Positions 40,959-50,995 of a DNA stretch of 64,000 nt are shown in pieces. The stretch covers positions 496,001 through 560,000 of the forward strand of contig OX365940.1 in assembly GCA_947243795.1 (NCBI GenBank), read 5' to 3'. Under the pieces are notes generated by a model, which was given only the letters and a program-made list of their open reading frames with translations, was not told the origin of the DNA and made no database searches. This DNA comes from Saccharomyces uvarum. Its lineage: Eukaryota > Ascomycota > Saccharomycetes > Saccharomycetales > Saccharomycetaceae. Each line of letters opens with the position of its first letter. Within the stretch, counting starts at the first letter, position 1. Made by a program: the position numbers and the translations under genes.

Positions 40959-41969
40959 AATTTTTTTTTCGTCACGTGCTAAAGAAATAGTTAGAAACGG
41001 TTCCATCATATGTTTTTGTCGTAGTGTCAATGCAATGTCTGCACTAGCTTCTCTACCAAATGTTTTTCTTTTCTTTTTTTTCTAGTTTCGAAAGGTAAAC
41101 ACAACTCAGAAACATCATCGACTATTAAGTTTGAAGGACATGGAGGCACATTGCATTGTTAAGTATTTTATATACTACGAGAATCGTAGGAAGTTATAAT
41201 ATTTTTTGTATGCGTCAGTAAATCATAAGCTTAGATATTCTTGTTTTTTCCCTGGGCCATGTAAGCAGAGTAAAAAGTTTAAGAATTCGCACGTGGTGAA
41301 CTAGTTTAATATCTATACTCAGCCGTTATAAGAAGGCAATATACAAAGAATAATGGCCTACCTAGAGACGCACATGCGGCTTAAAGCGACTATTTTGTCA
41401 ATTTGATTGCAATGGCCACAGAATTCATGCCGCGTTAGTTTTGGCGGACTCTAAATTCAAGTTTCTTTTTGAAAAGATGCTAACTGCAATGCATGTTGTC
41501 AGCATTCTAGTTGAGGGTGTCTTGGTCGATATTTCTGCGGAAGCTGTAATGGTCAAGAGTTGAATGAATGATTGCTTAGCTTCAACGCTGGCGCTCCTGC
41601 TACTGCAGTTGCCCCTTTCAGTGATTCCAGTGGTGTAACCGGTACAACCGATGCTCAAGAGGAAGAAGAGGCCAAGGAGGAACCTGATGATGGTATTTGT
41701 TTTTGGCAATTAAAGCAAATAGATCGTGTATATACGTACACATATTTAATTGCAATTATACGACATCTCTTCTTTCTTTACCAAATGTTAATACGCCAAA
41801 ATAGTTGCATCGACTATCTTGAACACCTCTTAGTTATTAAGATACGTACTCTAGTGATAACAGAATATTTTGTTATGAGTGATGGCTTCCCATTATACAG
41901 TGTACATAAATTATACCAGATATAAAGACATTGAAAAAAGATGAAATATATTTATCAAATTCGTTTTAT
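40959..41969. other. SIP5-RPL13B interval holding a P1 relic
   Basis: About 1 kb between the convergent 3' ends of SIP5 and RPL13B. 41412-41730 is a decayed ribosomal P1 gene, annotated separately. The rest is AT-rich with no gene recognised. Confidence 0.6.
41412..41730 (+). pseudogene. Relic of a ribosomal stalk P1 gene (RPP1A-type)
   Basis: Similarity to P1 is spread over three frame segments. ATG-Ala-Thr-Glu opens at 41412. HAALVLADS at 41426-41452 matches the P1 segment YAALILADS. Codon-for-codon DNA similarity then continues (EKMLT at the EKLLT position, VDI at the ADI position, GQEL at GQNL). Another frame from about 41575 reads NAGAPATA...EEEEAKEEPDDG, the Ala-rich hinge and acidic tail of P proteins; the final GFGLFD is lost. 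At least two frame changes and an internal stop show it is dead. Neighbours RPL13B and RPS16A mirror RPL13A and RPS16B, beside which RPP1A lies in S. cerevisiae, so this is best read as the lost duplicate of RPP1A. Confidence 0.85.
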
Positions 41970-42962
41970 CTATTTCTTCTTTTCAGCTTCAGCTTCAGCC
42001 TTTTCTCTAGTTCTCTTTTCTCTGATACCTCTGAATCTCTTTTCAGATCTGGCTAATCTCAAAGTTCTGTAAGCAGATTCGCCGTTGTCTTGGACAGCTC
42101 TGGCTTCAACATCAGTAGATGGTTGAGCAATTGGGAAAGTGGCAGCAGCAGACAAAACTTGTTCAGCTTCTGGGGCCTTACCGTTTCTTGGGAAAACAAT
42201 GATCTTGGATTGGTATTCCTTTAATCTTTGAACGTTAGCGTCAAAGATTTCTTGGTTTTTGTTTTGACGTCTGTGGTCAACGGCAATACCAATGGTTCTG
42301 GCGTAAGCAGCAGTCAAACCAGCGGCCTTGACTTCAGCCAAGGTGAAACCTCTACCAGCTCTAACCTTTCTGTTGTACTTAACAGTTGGAGCTCTAACAA
42401 CAGGTCTCAACAAATCCAAAGGTCTTGGAGCAATCTTGGCAGCTCTGGCAGCTCTGGCATTACGTCTAGAAACCTTCTTACCAGCTTGGTCAAAGTGAAC
42501 CTTGACACGTTCTTGCCAGTGCTTTCTGAAGTGGTTCTTCAAAATTGGTAAATTCTTGGAGATAGCTGTTATAGTAATAAAACCTATGTTAGTAAACTTA
42601 ATCTTACAATCTTTGATATACACGAATCTTAAGGAGACAGAATGTTTTCCACGTTATCACTTTCTTTATTTTAGATAGTTTTGCAATAATGGTTCCTTTC
42701 CGAGATCCTGAACATCATCTTAGTGCAATGATCCTTCTATTGAGTAAACGGCTAAATAAATGGTAATCTCGTGTCGAAACTGATTCTGAGTATACTCTTT
42801 CCTGAACTACTTCAAAAGGATTGGACTTCAACTGTTTCATATTTCTATTGTAAATTTCTCAGTACTGTTTTATACTTGTTCTAGGACCACTAATTCATGC
42901 GTTCATTTAGTCATTCCATGTTCGTTTTAATCTCCGTTTATTTTCCAGTTCTACATACCCAT
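41970..42962 (-). CDS. RPL13B: 60S ribosomal protein L13 (eL13), spliced
   Basis: Two exons on the minus strand: ATGG at 42959-42962 and 41970-42565. The 393-nt intron (42566-42958) has GTATGT next to exon 1, TACTAAC at 42588-42594 (minus strand) and an acceptor CAG before 42565. Joined, it encodes 199 residues starting [18 protein letters not shown], with a Lys/Arg-rich body and a Glu/Lys tail. Codon bias is extreme. The open frame into the intron is not used. Ohnologue of RPL13A; divergent from RPS16A. Confidence 0.97.
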
Positions 42963-43709
42963 TGTTACTTGATTTCTGCTTTACTTGTCCGAATTTATTT
43001 TGAATTATAGGTAATACTGAGTCTCAACTTCAAGTACCTCATAATTACATAGTAAGCAAGAAAGTAACTTCCCAATGGGCGGCCAACCGTGGCTCGCAGT
43101 AGGTAGGTAATCCTGTCCAGCGATGCCGGGTTTGACCCGAAAGAGTCTACCTAGGAACCATGAGCCAGGTAGAAAGTCCCTCTAGTGAGGTTGGATGGAG
43201 GAAACAAAAGAGCGAGCTAGACGGAGCGTTATTTTCTGAAAAGTATAGGCTCAAATAATCAATACACATAACTTTCAGTGCAAAACAATTGGGCATTACA
43301 AGTTATGGGTTTTAGTGTACGGATGTTATAGTCCCGAAAAAAAGAAACTTTGAAACTCCGACGGTGTTGGCATGTAACATCGGTACATTTTTGCACCCAT
43401 TCAGTGCAGACAAACATACTGAAATTGAGACGGCTCATTTTTTCAAAAACTTTAGGCGCCTATAATGAAAATGACGCTTTACGTTTTTTCAGTTTGGTAG
43501 AACGCGCCTACTGACAGTGCCAGGCTTCCTAGAGTTACCGCTTAGAGTGCAAACTACTACGGTTCTTACCGCAAACTAGGCTCATTGTTCCAACAACGGA
43601 GGGGGGAAGGATATACATAAAATAGAGTCTAGTATTAATAAGTCATATTCAAGAAAAACCTTACAATTAAAGGTAGGAAAATCAATACATAGAAGAGAAT
43701 AATCCCAAG
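42963..43709. promoter_or_regulatory. Divergent ribosomal-protein promoter RPL13B/RPS16A
   Basis: 747 bp. A Rap1-like GCACCCATTCAGT lies at 43393-43405, with T-rich tracts beyond it on the RPS16A side. A stem-rich GC block at 43083-43194 is described as a finding. No protein gene is seen. Confidence 0.6.
43083..43194. ncRNA. Candidate structured element (branched stems) in the RPL13B/RPS16A promoter
   Basis: Perfect complementary segments nest as follows: 43083-43086/43191-43194 (CCAA/TTGG), 43090-43095/43162-43167 (TGGCTC/GAGCCA), 43100-43106/43147-43153 (TAGGTAG/CTACCTA) and 43127-43131/43135-43139 (CGGGT/ACCCG). A side hairpin is 43179-43182/43187-43190. No family match; not a recognisable tRNA or snoRNA. 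Strand is unknown. Confidence 0.3.
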
Positions 43710-44707
43710 ATGTCAGCTGTCCCAAGTGTTCAAGTATGTTAGCAGTTCATTTAGAAAGTAAATTTGATAGTTTAAGAAATGGAATAAGATAAAGGGAAGA
43801 TTATAGATATCACAAGCAATTAACCTTAACTGATGATAATAAATGAATACGCACGTTGGCCCTGTCTACACGAAGAACTGTCTTTGTTACGAGTCAAATC
43901 TGTGATAACCAATTGGGGAGTATTTTGGAGAGATCACTTTTGCCAAAATTTGCTGAATTACTAGACTGAATTGTGTAGGAAATATGACTGTGCAAGAATA
44001 GAAATGATTCTATAGGAGTGGACAATAATAATAAGCTTGACTGCGACAATATCTAAAACATCGACAATAATGGACAACGAATATTTCGCTTTCCAAGAGC
44101 TCGATTGGATATGTTTCCGATAGGCTCCATAAGAAAATACCAAAGACTATAGGATTCAAAGCTTGTTCCATTTTACTTTTACTCTTTAAAATTTTCAGGA
44201 ATATGAATTACACGAATATCGCGTTTTTTTCTTTTACTTGGAAAATTGATTACTAACGTTAAATCGCTTTATGAACTATTGCTTTCCATTTTTATTTAGA
44301 CTTTTGGTAAGAAGAAATCAGCTACTGCTGTTGCCCATGTCAAGTCTGGTAAGGGTTTGATCAAGGTTAACGGTTCTCCAATCACTTTGGTTGAACCAGA
44401 AATCCTAAGATTCAAGGTTTACGAACCATTGTTGTTGGTCGGTTTGGACAAATTCTCCAACATCGATATCAGAGTTAGAGTTACCGGTGGTGGTCATGTT
44501 TCCCAAGTTTACGCCATCAGACAAGCTATTGCTAAGGGTTTGGTTGCTTACCATCAAAAGTATGTCGATGAACAATCCAAGAACGAATTGAAGAAGGCTT
44601 TTACTTCTTACGACAGAACCTTGTTGATTGCTGATTCTAGAAGACCAGAACCAAAGAAATTCGGTGGTAAGGGTGCTCGTTCCAGATTCCAAAAATCTTA
44701 CCGTTAG
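43710..44707 (+). CDS. RPS16A: 40S ribosomal protein S16 (uS9), spliced
   Basis: Exon 1 43710-43733 (MSAVPSVQ), exon 2 44300-44707, 143 residues. The 566-nt intron has GTATGT at 43734, TACTAAC at 44251-44257 and TTTAG ending at 44299. The protein has the uS9 signature [22 protein letters not shown] and the C-terminal basic tail ending SRFQKSYR, which reaches the P-site tRNA in the ribosome. Ohnologue of RPS16B. Highly biased codons. Confidence 0.97.
43734..44299 (+). other. RPS16A intron
   Basis: 566 nt, AT-rich, with standard splice signals. A TGATGA near 43831 and later CTGA motifs were examined as a possible C/D snoRNA, but no terminal stem or suitable spacing was seen. Confidence 0.93.
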
Positions 44708-45169
44708 GAAATTGTGGGGACTATCTTTTTACTCTTTTCATTTTCTTATAATTGTATACCATCAATAAACACAACAACCTTTAATTTACGTAAAAATTAT
44801 ATTATGGTTTCTATATAATCTTCGCAAGTTTATATGCTATGCACATCAACGATATTTTGCCATTGAAATAATGGACCCATGCACCTCACACGAAAGATCG
44901 GTACACGTCAAAATCGGCCAAAAACGGGCAAATGTCAACAAACGAAATTTCTTGACGCGAAATCGAGTTGCTTATGACGACAAATAATATGTAGACATTA
45001 TTATCGTGTACTGTTTGCACGTCAAAGACGTAAAAATTATAGTTTTGAACCTTGAAAATAGGCTGTGTGTAATATTTGCAAGTGCACCGACACTAAATAA
45101 AGATCGCTTGTGAGAGGCTGCTAGCTTTTCTATTCATTTAACAAAAACAACATTAACAAGTATAGAGGA
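44708..45169 (+). promoter_or_regulatory. RPS16A 3' flank and FDO1 promoter with two SBF-type sites
   Basis: CACGAAA at 44889-44895 and CGCGAAA at 44956-44962 both fit the SCB consensus CRCGAAA. They lie 280 and 210 bp upstream of the FDO1 ATG. Confidence 0.6.
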
Positions 45170-46177
45170 ATGGAACAAAATAAGCTTGGCGGAGATAAAC
45201 CGATTCGACTAGCTTCCTGGTCGGACAAAATGGTGTCTTCGGAAAATAGTGGCAGTGATGTACAGATCGTTATTCAGAAAGCTTCTAAGCTGATCGAACA
45301 CTTGAATAATATCGGGTTGATGAGTCCAAGGGAAGACGAGCATTCACAATCTGCATCTTCGCAAGAGACACTAAGTATTGATAGAGAGCCTGGTGAACAA
45401 GGCCATACGCGTCATCTTCAAGCAGATGAGGATAGTCTCAAGAAAGGAGTCGACGTACATTCTGGACTAGAGGATTCCGCGTATGTTGGGGAAAATATGT
45501 TGAACGTTTTACAGTCATTAGTTTCGCACATGAATCAAGCGGTCAACCAAATACAACAATTGAAATTCAAAAATATGATTCTTGCTTCGAATGAAAATAA
45601 TCTGCAATCAAGACATGAAGTGGAAGATAATCTTCAAAAACAACAATTTGAAAGAATGAAGTGCCAATTCTTATTAGAACATAAAAGTTTGAAAGATCAA
45701 TTACGAAAGCGAGCCAGTAAGATTGTCAAATACAAACAGAAAATCATTGAGAAAAACAAGAAACTAAACAACCTAGCTAAGGTCCTTAATCAACATGCTA
45801 TATCGGATACATCGCAAATAGATAGTTTTAGTAGCTCGATAAAGAAAACACCCTCAGTCACAACCACGCCACAAGAAATGAAGCCGGATATGTTAAACAC
45901 TTTAGGGATATTGGCCACGCATGTCTTAAAAGACGAGATCGATGATGATTCTGGAAATCAAACGATTTTACAGCTGGCAGCAGGAAGTATAAGTAATGAT
46001 TGTAACACTACGGAATTGGAAATTACTTGCAGCCCTGAGGTGGGGAAAACTATCATACACAATCGACCAAGTATTAAAGTTGGACTGGTTCAAGATTCTC
46101 ATGAAAACAAGACTCTTCGATTGCCTAAGATGAAAAGTTTCAGTACCATTGATGGTACTATAAAGGATATCAACTGA
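45170..46177 (+). CDS. FDO1: Fkh1-interacting protein of donor preference
   Basis: 335 residues (S. cerevisiae YMR144W about 342). A central coiled coil spans about 115-205 (NQAVNQIQQLKFKNM.., FERMKCQFLLEHKS..). Flanks are polar and Ser/Thr-rich. No enzyme motif. Known in S. cerevisiae: interacts with the forkhead factor Fkh1 and contributes to mating-type donor preference. Call by synteny; sequence alone shows only the coiled coil. Confidence 0.87.
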   Translation: MEQNKLGGDKPIRLASWSDKMVSSENSGSDVQIVIQKASKLIEHLNNIGLMSPREDEHSQSASSQETLSIDREPGEQGHTRHLQADEDSLKKGVDVHSGLEDSAYVGENMLNVLQSLVSHMNQAVNQIQQLKFKNMILASNENNLQSRHEVEDNLQKQQFERMKCQFLLEHKSLKDQLRKRASKIVKYKQKIIEKNKKLNNLAKVLNQHAISDTSQIDSFSSSIKKTPSVTTTPQEMKPDMLNTLGILATHVLKDEIDDDSGNQTILQLAAGSISNDCNTTELEITCSPEVGKTIIHNRPSIKVGLVQDSHENKTLRLPKMKSFSTIDGTIKDIN

Positions 46178-46651
46178 TATATAGGGCGGAGAAGGTTTTT
46201 TATAACGAAGATTGGGAGGGAACAACATACACGCCCTTTTTTTTAGTTTATACTAGTCAATATTATTACTTTTACATTATATATGTTCTTCTTCCCAAAA
46301 AATTATGATTCACTTATTGACATTTCATGTTTTAGTTCACAATCTTCTAATTTTTTTTTTTTACTTTTTTTAATTCTCAGATTTTTAGGGAAGAGTTTTA
46401 TATACTAGGGTGAGACAACAAAATAATAAATCATTATTACGTATATAGAACAGATTATAAGTTTATTAGTAAAAGAAAGAGTAAAGCATTTGCAAAAGTA
46501 CTAAGAGGAAGAAATAATAGTGAAGGCAACACAAACAAACAAATAAACAAACAGAAAAAAATAAAAAATTAAAACGTCACAAAGGGAGATATGAATGAAA
46601 TAAAACAAAACTGCTCACCTACAAATAAAGCCTTTCTTCTATCTCTTTCTA
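46178..46651. other. Convergent region FDO1/NDE1
   Basis: AT-rich 3' flanks with a 12-base T run near 46351 and purine-rich A/G stretches before NDE1. No gene is seen. Confidence 0.5.
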
Positions 46652-48334
46652 TCACACAGATGAATCTCTGCCCAAGAAATAAACTTTAGCCCAATCCATA
46701 GCGACAAGGACTCTATTTCTAAAGGACAAACACATTGCTAAATAAGAGGACTTCCAGAATAAGAAAGTGAATGAACCAGCCAATCTGTATTTGGCTTCAC
46801 CAACAGCAAGATCGGCGATAGCTTTATCTGAACCAATGTAGGCCAAGGCACCCTTGTGGTTATATTTGAAGTCTCCAATTTGGGATTCGATTTTAGTTAT
46901 TTGATTCTTCAACCTAGCGGCTTCTGAATCATCGTTGGTATTGACTATTTTCCAGTTTAATTGATCGATCTTGTAAGCCTTCTTGAAACATTGAGCTAGG
47001 TATTCACCCTCTTGATGGGCAACTTGAGCAGTAGGGAATAAACCAGGGTGAAACGTACAATCACCGATGGCGAAAATAGAGTCTTTAGCACCCAGTAGAT
47101 GTAGTTTCTTATCTATTAGTAACCCACGTCTAGAATCTTGTTCCTCTAGTTTGGACATTAAGTTCGTAGCAACTTCCCTTGGAGCATTACCTGTAGCCCA
47201 GACTAAGACACCATAAGGAATACTTTCAACGTCATTTTCACCAGTCTTGGCGGTTATAGTGGTAGCATCGACTTTCTTAACCATTGTTTTCAACTTCAAA
47301 TCAATCTTTTCCTGCTTGAACAAATCTTGGGCATAATCAACAAGGTACTTATCGAACATGTTCAAAATATTTGGCAAAGCTTCCACCAAAGTGACTTTAA
47401 TTTCTTTACTCAATTCGGGCATCCACTTTCTCAAATCTTGGTCAACGTAGTCTCTTAGTTCAGCGGCAAATTCAACGCCGGTGGGGCCACCACCAACAAC
47501 AACAAAGCTCAATAATCTTGATCTCTCAGGATCATTTGGAGACAGAGAGGCGGCTTTTTCAATACTGGACATGATTTTCACTCTAATTTCTTGAGCATCG
47601 GAGATTTCCTTCAAAAAGGAAGAATATTCGTAAACACCTGGAGTACCAAAAGTATTAGGTTGAGCACCCACGCCGACAACTAAGTAATCGTATTTTAAAT
47701 CCAAATCGTAGTCGTTATTCTTGGCAGAAGATTTGACTTTGATTGTTTTCCTTTCAGGGTCAACGTCGTAAGCCTCGGCTTCATAATAATGGACTTCACC
47801 ATGAGCTCTTCTAGCGATGGTTCTGACGGGCTCGACGATGGATTTCAGTTCAATGGTACCCACTGGGGTAGATGGCAATAACGGAGTGAAGAGAAAATAG
47901 TTTCTTGGCGAAACAACAACGACATTATACAAAGAAGTGTCCAGGTTCTTTAAAAGAGACACAGACCCCCAACCGGAGCCCAGGATGACCAATGTCTTCC
48001 TCTTGGACCCATTGGGGAAAGTGTCCGATTGAGGAATTTGTGCGGGGGGATTGGCCTCTCTGTAAAGCGAATAGGAGACGTAGGCGGTACCAGCCAAGGC
48101 TGAATACAACAGGAACTTCAATGTGAACTTCCCTGACCTTTTGAAAAAGGACTGCTTGGCAACCACACTGGTGGTGGGAGCCACTTTTTGCAGAATGACC
48201 TTTTTGTCCTGTAGCAAATTTCTAGCGCTGCAAAAGAATCTGCCTTTTTTGCAGGCGACGAGGCCTGACTTGTTGTGTAGACTAAACCTAGAGGAGTTAG
48301 CCCAAACGGTTTTCATTAATGATTGCCTAATCAT
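46652..48334 (-). CDS. NDE1: External mitochondrial NADH dehydrogenase (type II)
   Basis: 560 residues, the S. cerevisiae length. Basic, Ser-rich N-terminal targeting segment, then a membrane stretch at about 72-90. Two Rossmann folds follow: VILGSGWGS near 117-124 for FAD and [16 protein letters not shown] near 278-293 for NADH. The C-terminal membrane-association helix includes the conserved [10 protein letters not shown]. It oxidises cytosolic NADH at the outer face of the inner membrane and reduces ubiquinone without proton pumping. Ohnologue of NDE2, which lies in the same sister block as RPS16B/RPL13A. Confidence 0.97.
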   Translation of the reverse strand: MIRQSLMKTVWANSSRFSLHNKSGLVACKKGRFFCSARNLLQDKKVILQKVAPTTSVVAKQSFFKRSGKFTLKFLLYSALAGTAYVSYSLYREANPPAQIPQSDTFPNGSKRKTLVILGSGWGSVSLLKNLDTSLYNVVVVSPRNYFLFTPLLPSTPVGTIELKSIVEPVRTIARRAHGEVHYYEAEAYDVDPERKTIKVKSSAKNNDYDLDLKYDYLVVGVGAQPNTFGTPGVYEYSSFLKEISDAQEIRVKIMSSIEKAASLSPNDPERSRLLSFVVVGGGPTGVEFAAELRDYVDQDLRKWMPELSKEIKVTLVEALPNILNMFDKYLVDYAQDLFKQEKIDLKLKTMVKKVDATTITAKTGENDVESIPYGVLVWATGNAPREVATNLMSKLEEQDSRRGLLIDKKLHLLGAKDSIFAIGDCTFHPGLFPTAQVAHQEGEYLAQCFKKAYKIDQLNWKIVNTNDDSEAARLKNQITKIESQIGDFKYNHKGALAYIGSDKAIADLAVGEAKYRLAGSFTFLFWKSSYLAMCLSFRNRVLVAMDWAKVYFLGRDSSV

Positions 48335-49281
48335 TGTTATTATTCGTTAAAGTGTGATTAGTGCTAATTTGTTGATAGAGTTATATGCTGAATGAAGAAT
48401 ATTGGTATAGATTTTTTTTCTTTTTTCTCTCTTTAATTGGTTTACCAGAATATATTATAAAAGATAGTACCTGCGTATATATTTAGTCTAAATACTGAAC
48501 ATGCAAAAAAGGAATAACGAAATACAAACGATCGACACACTTATAGTTCTTGCCACCAATAGCACAAAACTGTGAAAAAGCAAATTCAAGAACAGGCCAA
48601 TGAGCGTCGTCTTATATAACACAACGCCTTTTATATACACCCAGGAGGGGAGGGCGAAACAGGAACAACCCAAGCTTCGAGACGACGGAAAAGAAACGCA
48701 AGGAGTATTCTAGTATATGCATGTGCCCAAAACCTCTCTCTCTCTCTCTCTCTCTCCCGCTGCCGGGGCATGTATTACCATCCGGATGGCGATGCCTGTT
48801 AAACCCACTGAGGCCAAGGCCAGCACGAGGGCATCTTGAGATTCGTGGAGAAGATCCCTGTCATCTTCTTTTTTGCCTCAAAAGGATGCGATCGACGGGC
48901 CGCGGCAACTTTTATCGGCTGGAACAACTAGCTAGGGCCCCCCCTGTGAGAGGCGGGGTAGAGTTGAGGGTAGTTTTTTTCCGCAGTGCCGTGCCCCCCA
49001 TCACCGAGTCTCGGCATTGCGTGCGATGGGGGGTCAGGCCCGCTTTACGCCCGGAAACCACACACACGAAAATCGTCCGGAAGATCGTTTCGAGGAGAGG
49101 GGACTGACGGCATTAGGTAATGCAATGTGCAAGAAGACGAGAAAGCTCGAGCTTCTACACATGCCTTTGGACGGCGGGTGTCATCGTAAACGAGAGGGCA
49201 GGGTAGCGAAAAACAACCACTGTTTAGATTTTTATATATATACACATATATAGTTACTATACATCAACATCAACATGAACA
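48335..49281 (-). promoter_or_regulatory. NDE1 promoter, GC-rich with CT microsatellite and stress/glucose-type motifs
   Basis: 947 bp between the NDE1 ATG and the TIF34 stop. It contains a (CT)11 tract at 48734-48756, a 12-bp palindrome CCATCCGGATGG at 48778-48789, CCCCT (STRE type) at 48941-48945, a Mig1-like GCGGGG at 48953-48958 and a nested inverted repeat at 48994-49033. The open frames within are short and unlike known families. Confidence 0.6.
48734..48756 (+). repeat. (CT)n microsatellite
   Basis: 23 nt of uninterrupted CT dinucleotides about 400 bp upstream of NDE1; GA/CT tracts of this kind are often length-variable. Confidence 0.95.
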
Positions 49282-50325
49282 TCAATTAGCTTCTTGCATG
49301 TGTTCCTTGGCCTCGGCGGCCTTCTCCACATCGTATTTGAAATCGAAGTACGATTTTTCGAAGTGATGTAGACGTATGAACCCATCTTCCCCACCGGAGG
49401 CGTAACTAGTGCCCTGTGGACTGACTGCGACGGTGTTCAAGGGACCGAAATGGCCTTGCACTCTGCCGATCTCTTCCTCGAAGATCTTGTGGTAGAATCT
49501 GGCTTCGAACTTACCCTCGTTGGCGCCGGTGGTGGTGACATCCTTGGCTTCTTGACCACCGCCGAGAATGATGAATTCCTTCAGTGGTGTGATGACAGCG
49601 GTGTTTAATGGACAGTCCGTTTCGTACTTCTTAAGGACTTGTAGGGTGGACACGTCGACCAAGAACGAGCTGGTGTCTCTGGATGATGTGATGAAATATG
49701 TTAAGTCGGGGGAGAATTGCATGTCACTGATGGATTTTTCGTGCAAATCGATGGAATCCACGTATTCGTAGTTGTTAGTCACATCGTATTTACTGACCTT
49801 ACCATCTTTGTGACCGGCGACGATGTACTTGCCCTCAGTGGACCATCCTGCCACGGTGGCGGCGTCTAAGCCCTCATGAGTGGTGATCTTGTGGATTGGT
49901 TCTTCGGAGACCTTTGTCATTTCATGAGTGGTGGAGTCCCTTTCGATTTCGTATATGTTAATGGAACCTGGGTTTTTCATGACGTTGTCCAAAATAGCCA
50001 GGAAGAAGTTGCCGCATGGGGAAAATTCCACCCTCTTCACGGGAACAGGTGATTTCCATGTGGCAATACTTTGCCCGTTAGATACATCCCATAGTTTGAT
50101 ACTATAATCAGCACTCCCGGTAACACAGTACTTGGTGAAGCGGTCGACATCGATAGACCAGATAGTACCTGTATGGCCATCCAAAGTACCCAATCTCTCA
50201 CCGTTTAGCGAGTACCAAACACTGGCTGAACTATCTTTCGAACATGAAAATAGTAAATCACCTTCCTTATTGAATTTCACCTGGGTTAGTGGACGTTCGT
50301 GACCTGTCAATTTAATAGCCTTCAT
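49282..50325 (-). CDS. TIF34: Translation initiation factor eIF3i
   Basis: 347 residues, the exact S. cerevisiae length. Seven-bladed WD40 propeller, with repeats visible as LTGHERPLTQVKFN, LDGHTGTIWSIDVD, SADYSIKLWDVS and ASGGEDGFIRLHHF. Known role: eIF3 subunit i, binding Prt1 and Tif35, needed for scanning and 43S assembly. Strong codon bias. An RRPE-like AAAAATTTT lies about 100 bp upstream (50426-50434). Confidence 0.97.
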   Translation of the reverse strand: MKAIKLTGHERPLTQVKFNKEGDLLFSCSKDSSASVWYSLNGERLGTLDGHTGTIWSIDVDRFTKYCVTGSADYSIKLWDVSNGQSIATWKSPVPVKRVEFSPCGNFFLAILDNVMKNPGSINIYEIERDSTTHEMTKVSEEPIHKITTHEGLDAATVAGWSTEGKYIVAGHKDGKVSKYDVTNNYEYVDSIDLHEKSISDMQFSPDLTYFITSSRDTSSFLVDVSTLQVLKKYETDCPLNTAVITPLKEFIILGGGQEAKDVTTTGANEGKFEARFYHKIFEEEIGRVQGHFGPLNTVAVSPQGTSYASGGEDGFIRLHHFEKSYFDFKYDVEKAAEAKEHMQEAN

Positions 50326-50995
50326 ATTCAGTTACTTTCGTTATCTGTTTCTGTCTTTTTCCCTTGGTGTTTATTCGGCTAGCTTGCGTAGGTACCTTTC
50401 ATCTTGTTCATCAGCACTTAATTGCAAAAATTTTCTGTTCCGTTTCGACTATTCGAAATTTTTCAGCAGGCAGAAAAAAACCAAAAAAAATGACGTGAAA
50501 CACAGGGTAACAACGATATTGTTTACGTGCCAGCGGCTATAGATGAATAGAACTACACTATAGTCACAGATGATACATATTCATGCGTCCATCTACACGC
50601 ATATGCTTATGAAGGACTTTCTACATGGGTCCCCCGATTGGGTGCGTACACATTGTCTGGTGTAGTTGCAGAGAATGAAGATGATAATAGAAATCGCTCT
50701 TCTTTGGGCTTACCTACTTCAATAAACTTGCAATACATGCCAACTCCTATTTTATCAGCTTGAACACACTTTCGATTGACCCGCAGGTTTCCCCTTGCTT
50801 ACTCCATAATATCAGGTCCCATTGTTGGAGATATCTCCTGTATAGGTAATATCATAAAAAAAAAAACGAGAGGAAAAACAAAAGAAGCAGAATCGGGCTA
50901 CAATAAATAGAAAAAAAACCGGCAAAGAACAAAAACTATATCTACTTTCAAGAACAGACCAAAACACGAGCACCCTCAAGCATTCAAGTATTTTC
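50326..50995. promoter_or_regulatory. Divergent promoter TIF34/LDO45
   Basis: 670 bp with RRPE core AAAAATTTT at 50426-50434 and a second TGAAAAATTT (reverse) near 50456-50465, both close to TIF34. An A-rich leader precedes LDO45. No gene is seen. Confidence 0.55.

Noticed and set aside
41425-41709. Minus-strand open frame of about 94 codons at the YMR141C position
   Set aside because: It has no ATG near its start (it begins at TTG) and runs antisense to the P1 relic, which explains its length and composition.
41998-42540. Long open frames opposite the ribosomal-protein genes (also at 3190-3621)
   Set aside because: They are antisense by-products of biased codon use in RPL13B and RPL15B.
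43831-43970. Possible C/D snoRNA in the RPS16A intron (TGATGA and CTGA motifs)
   Set aside because: The base before TGATGA does not fit well, no terminal stem pairs the ends, and no internal C'/D' pair was seen.
48721-49253. Two open frames of 78-128 codons in the NDE1 promoter
   Set aside because: Composition follows the CT tract and GC-rich repeats; no recognisable protein and no conserved start.
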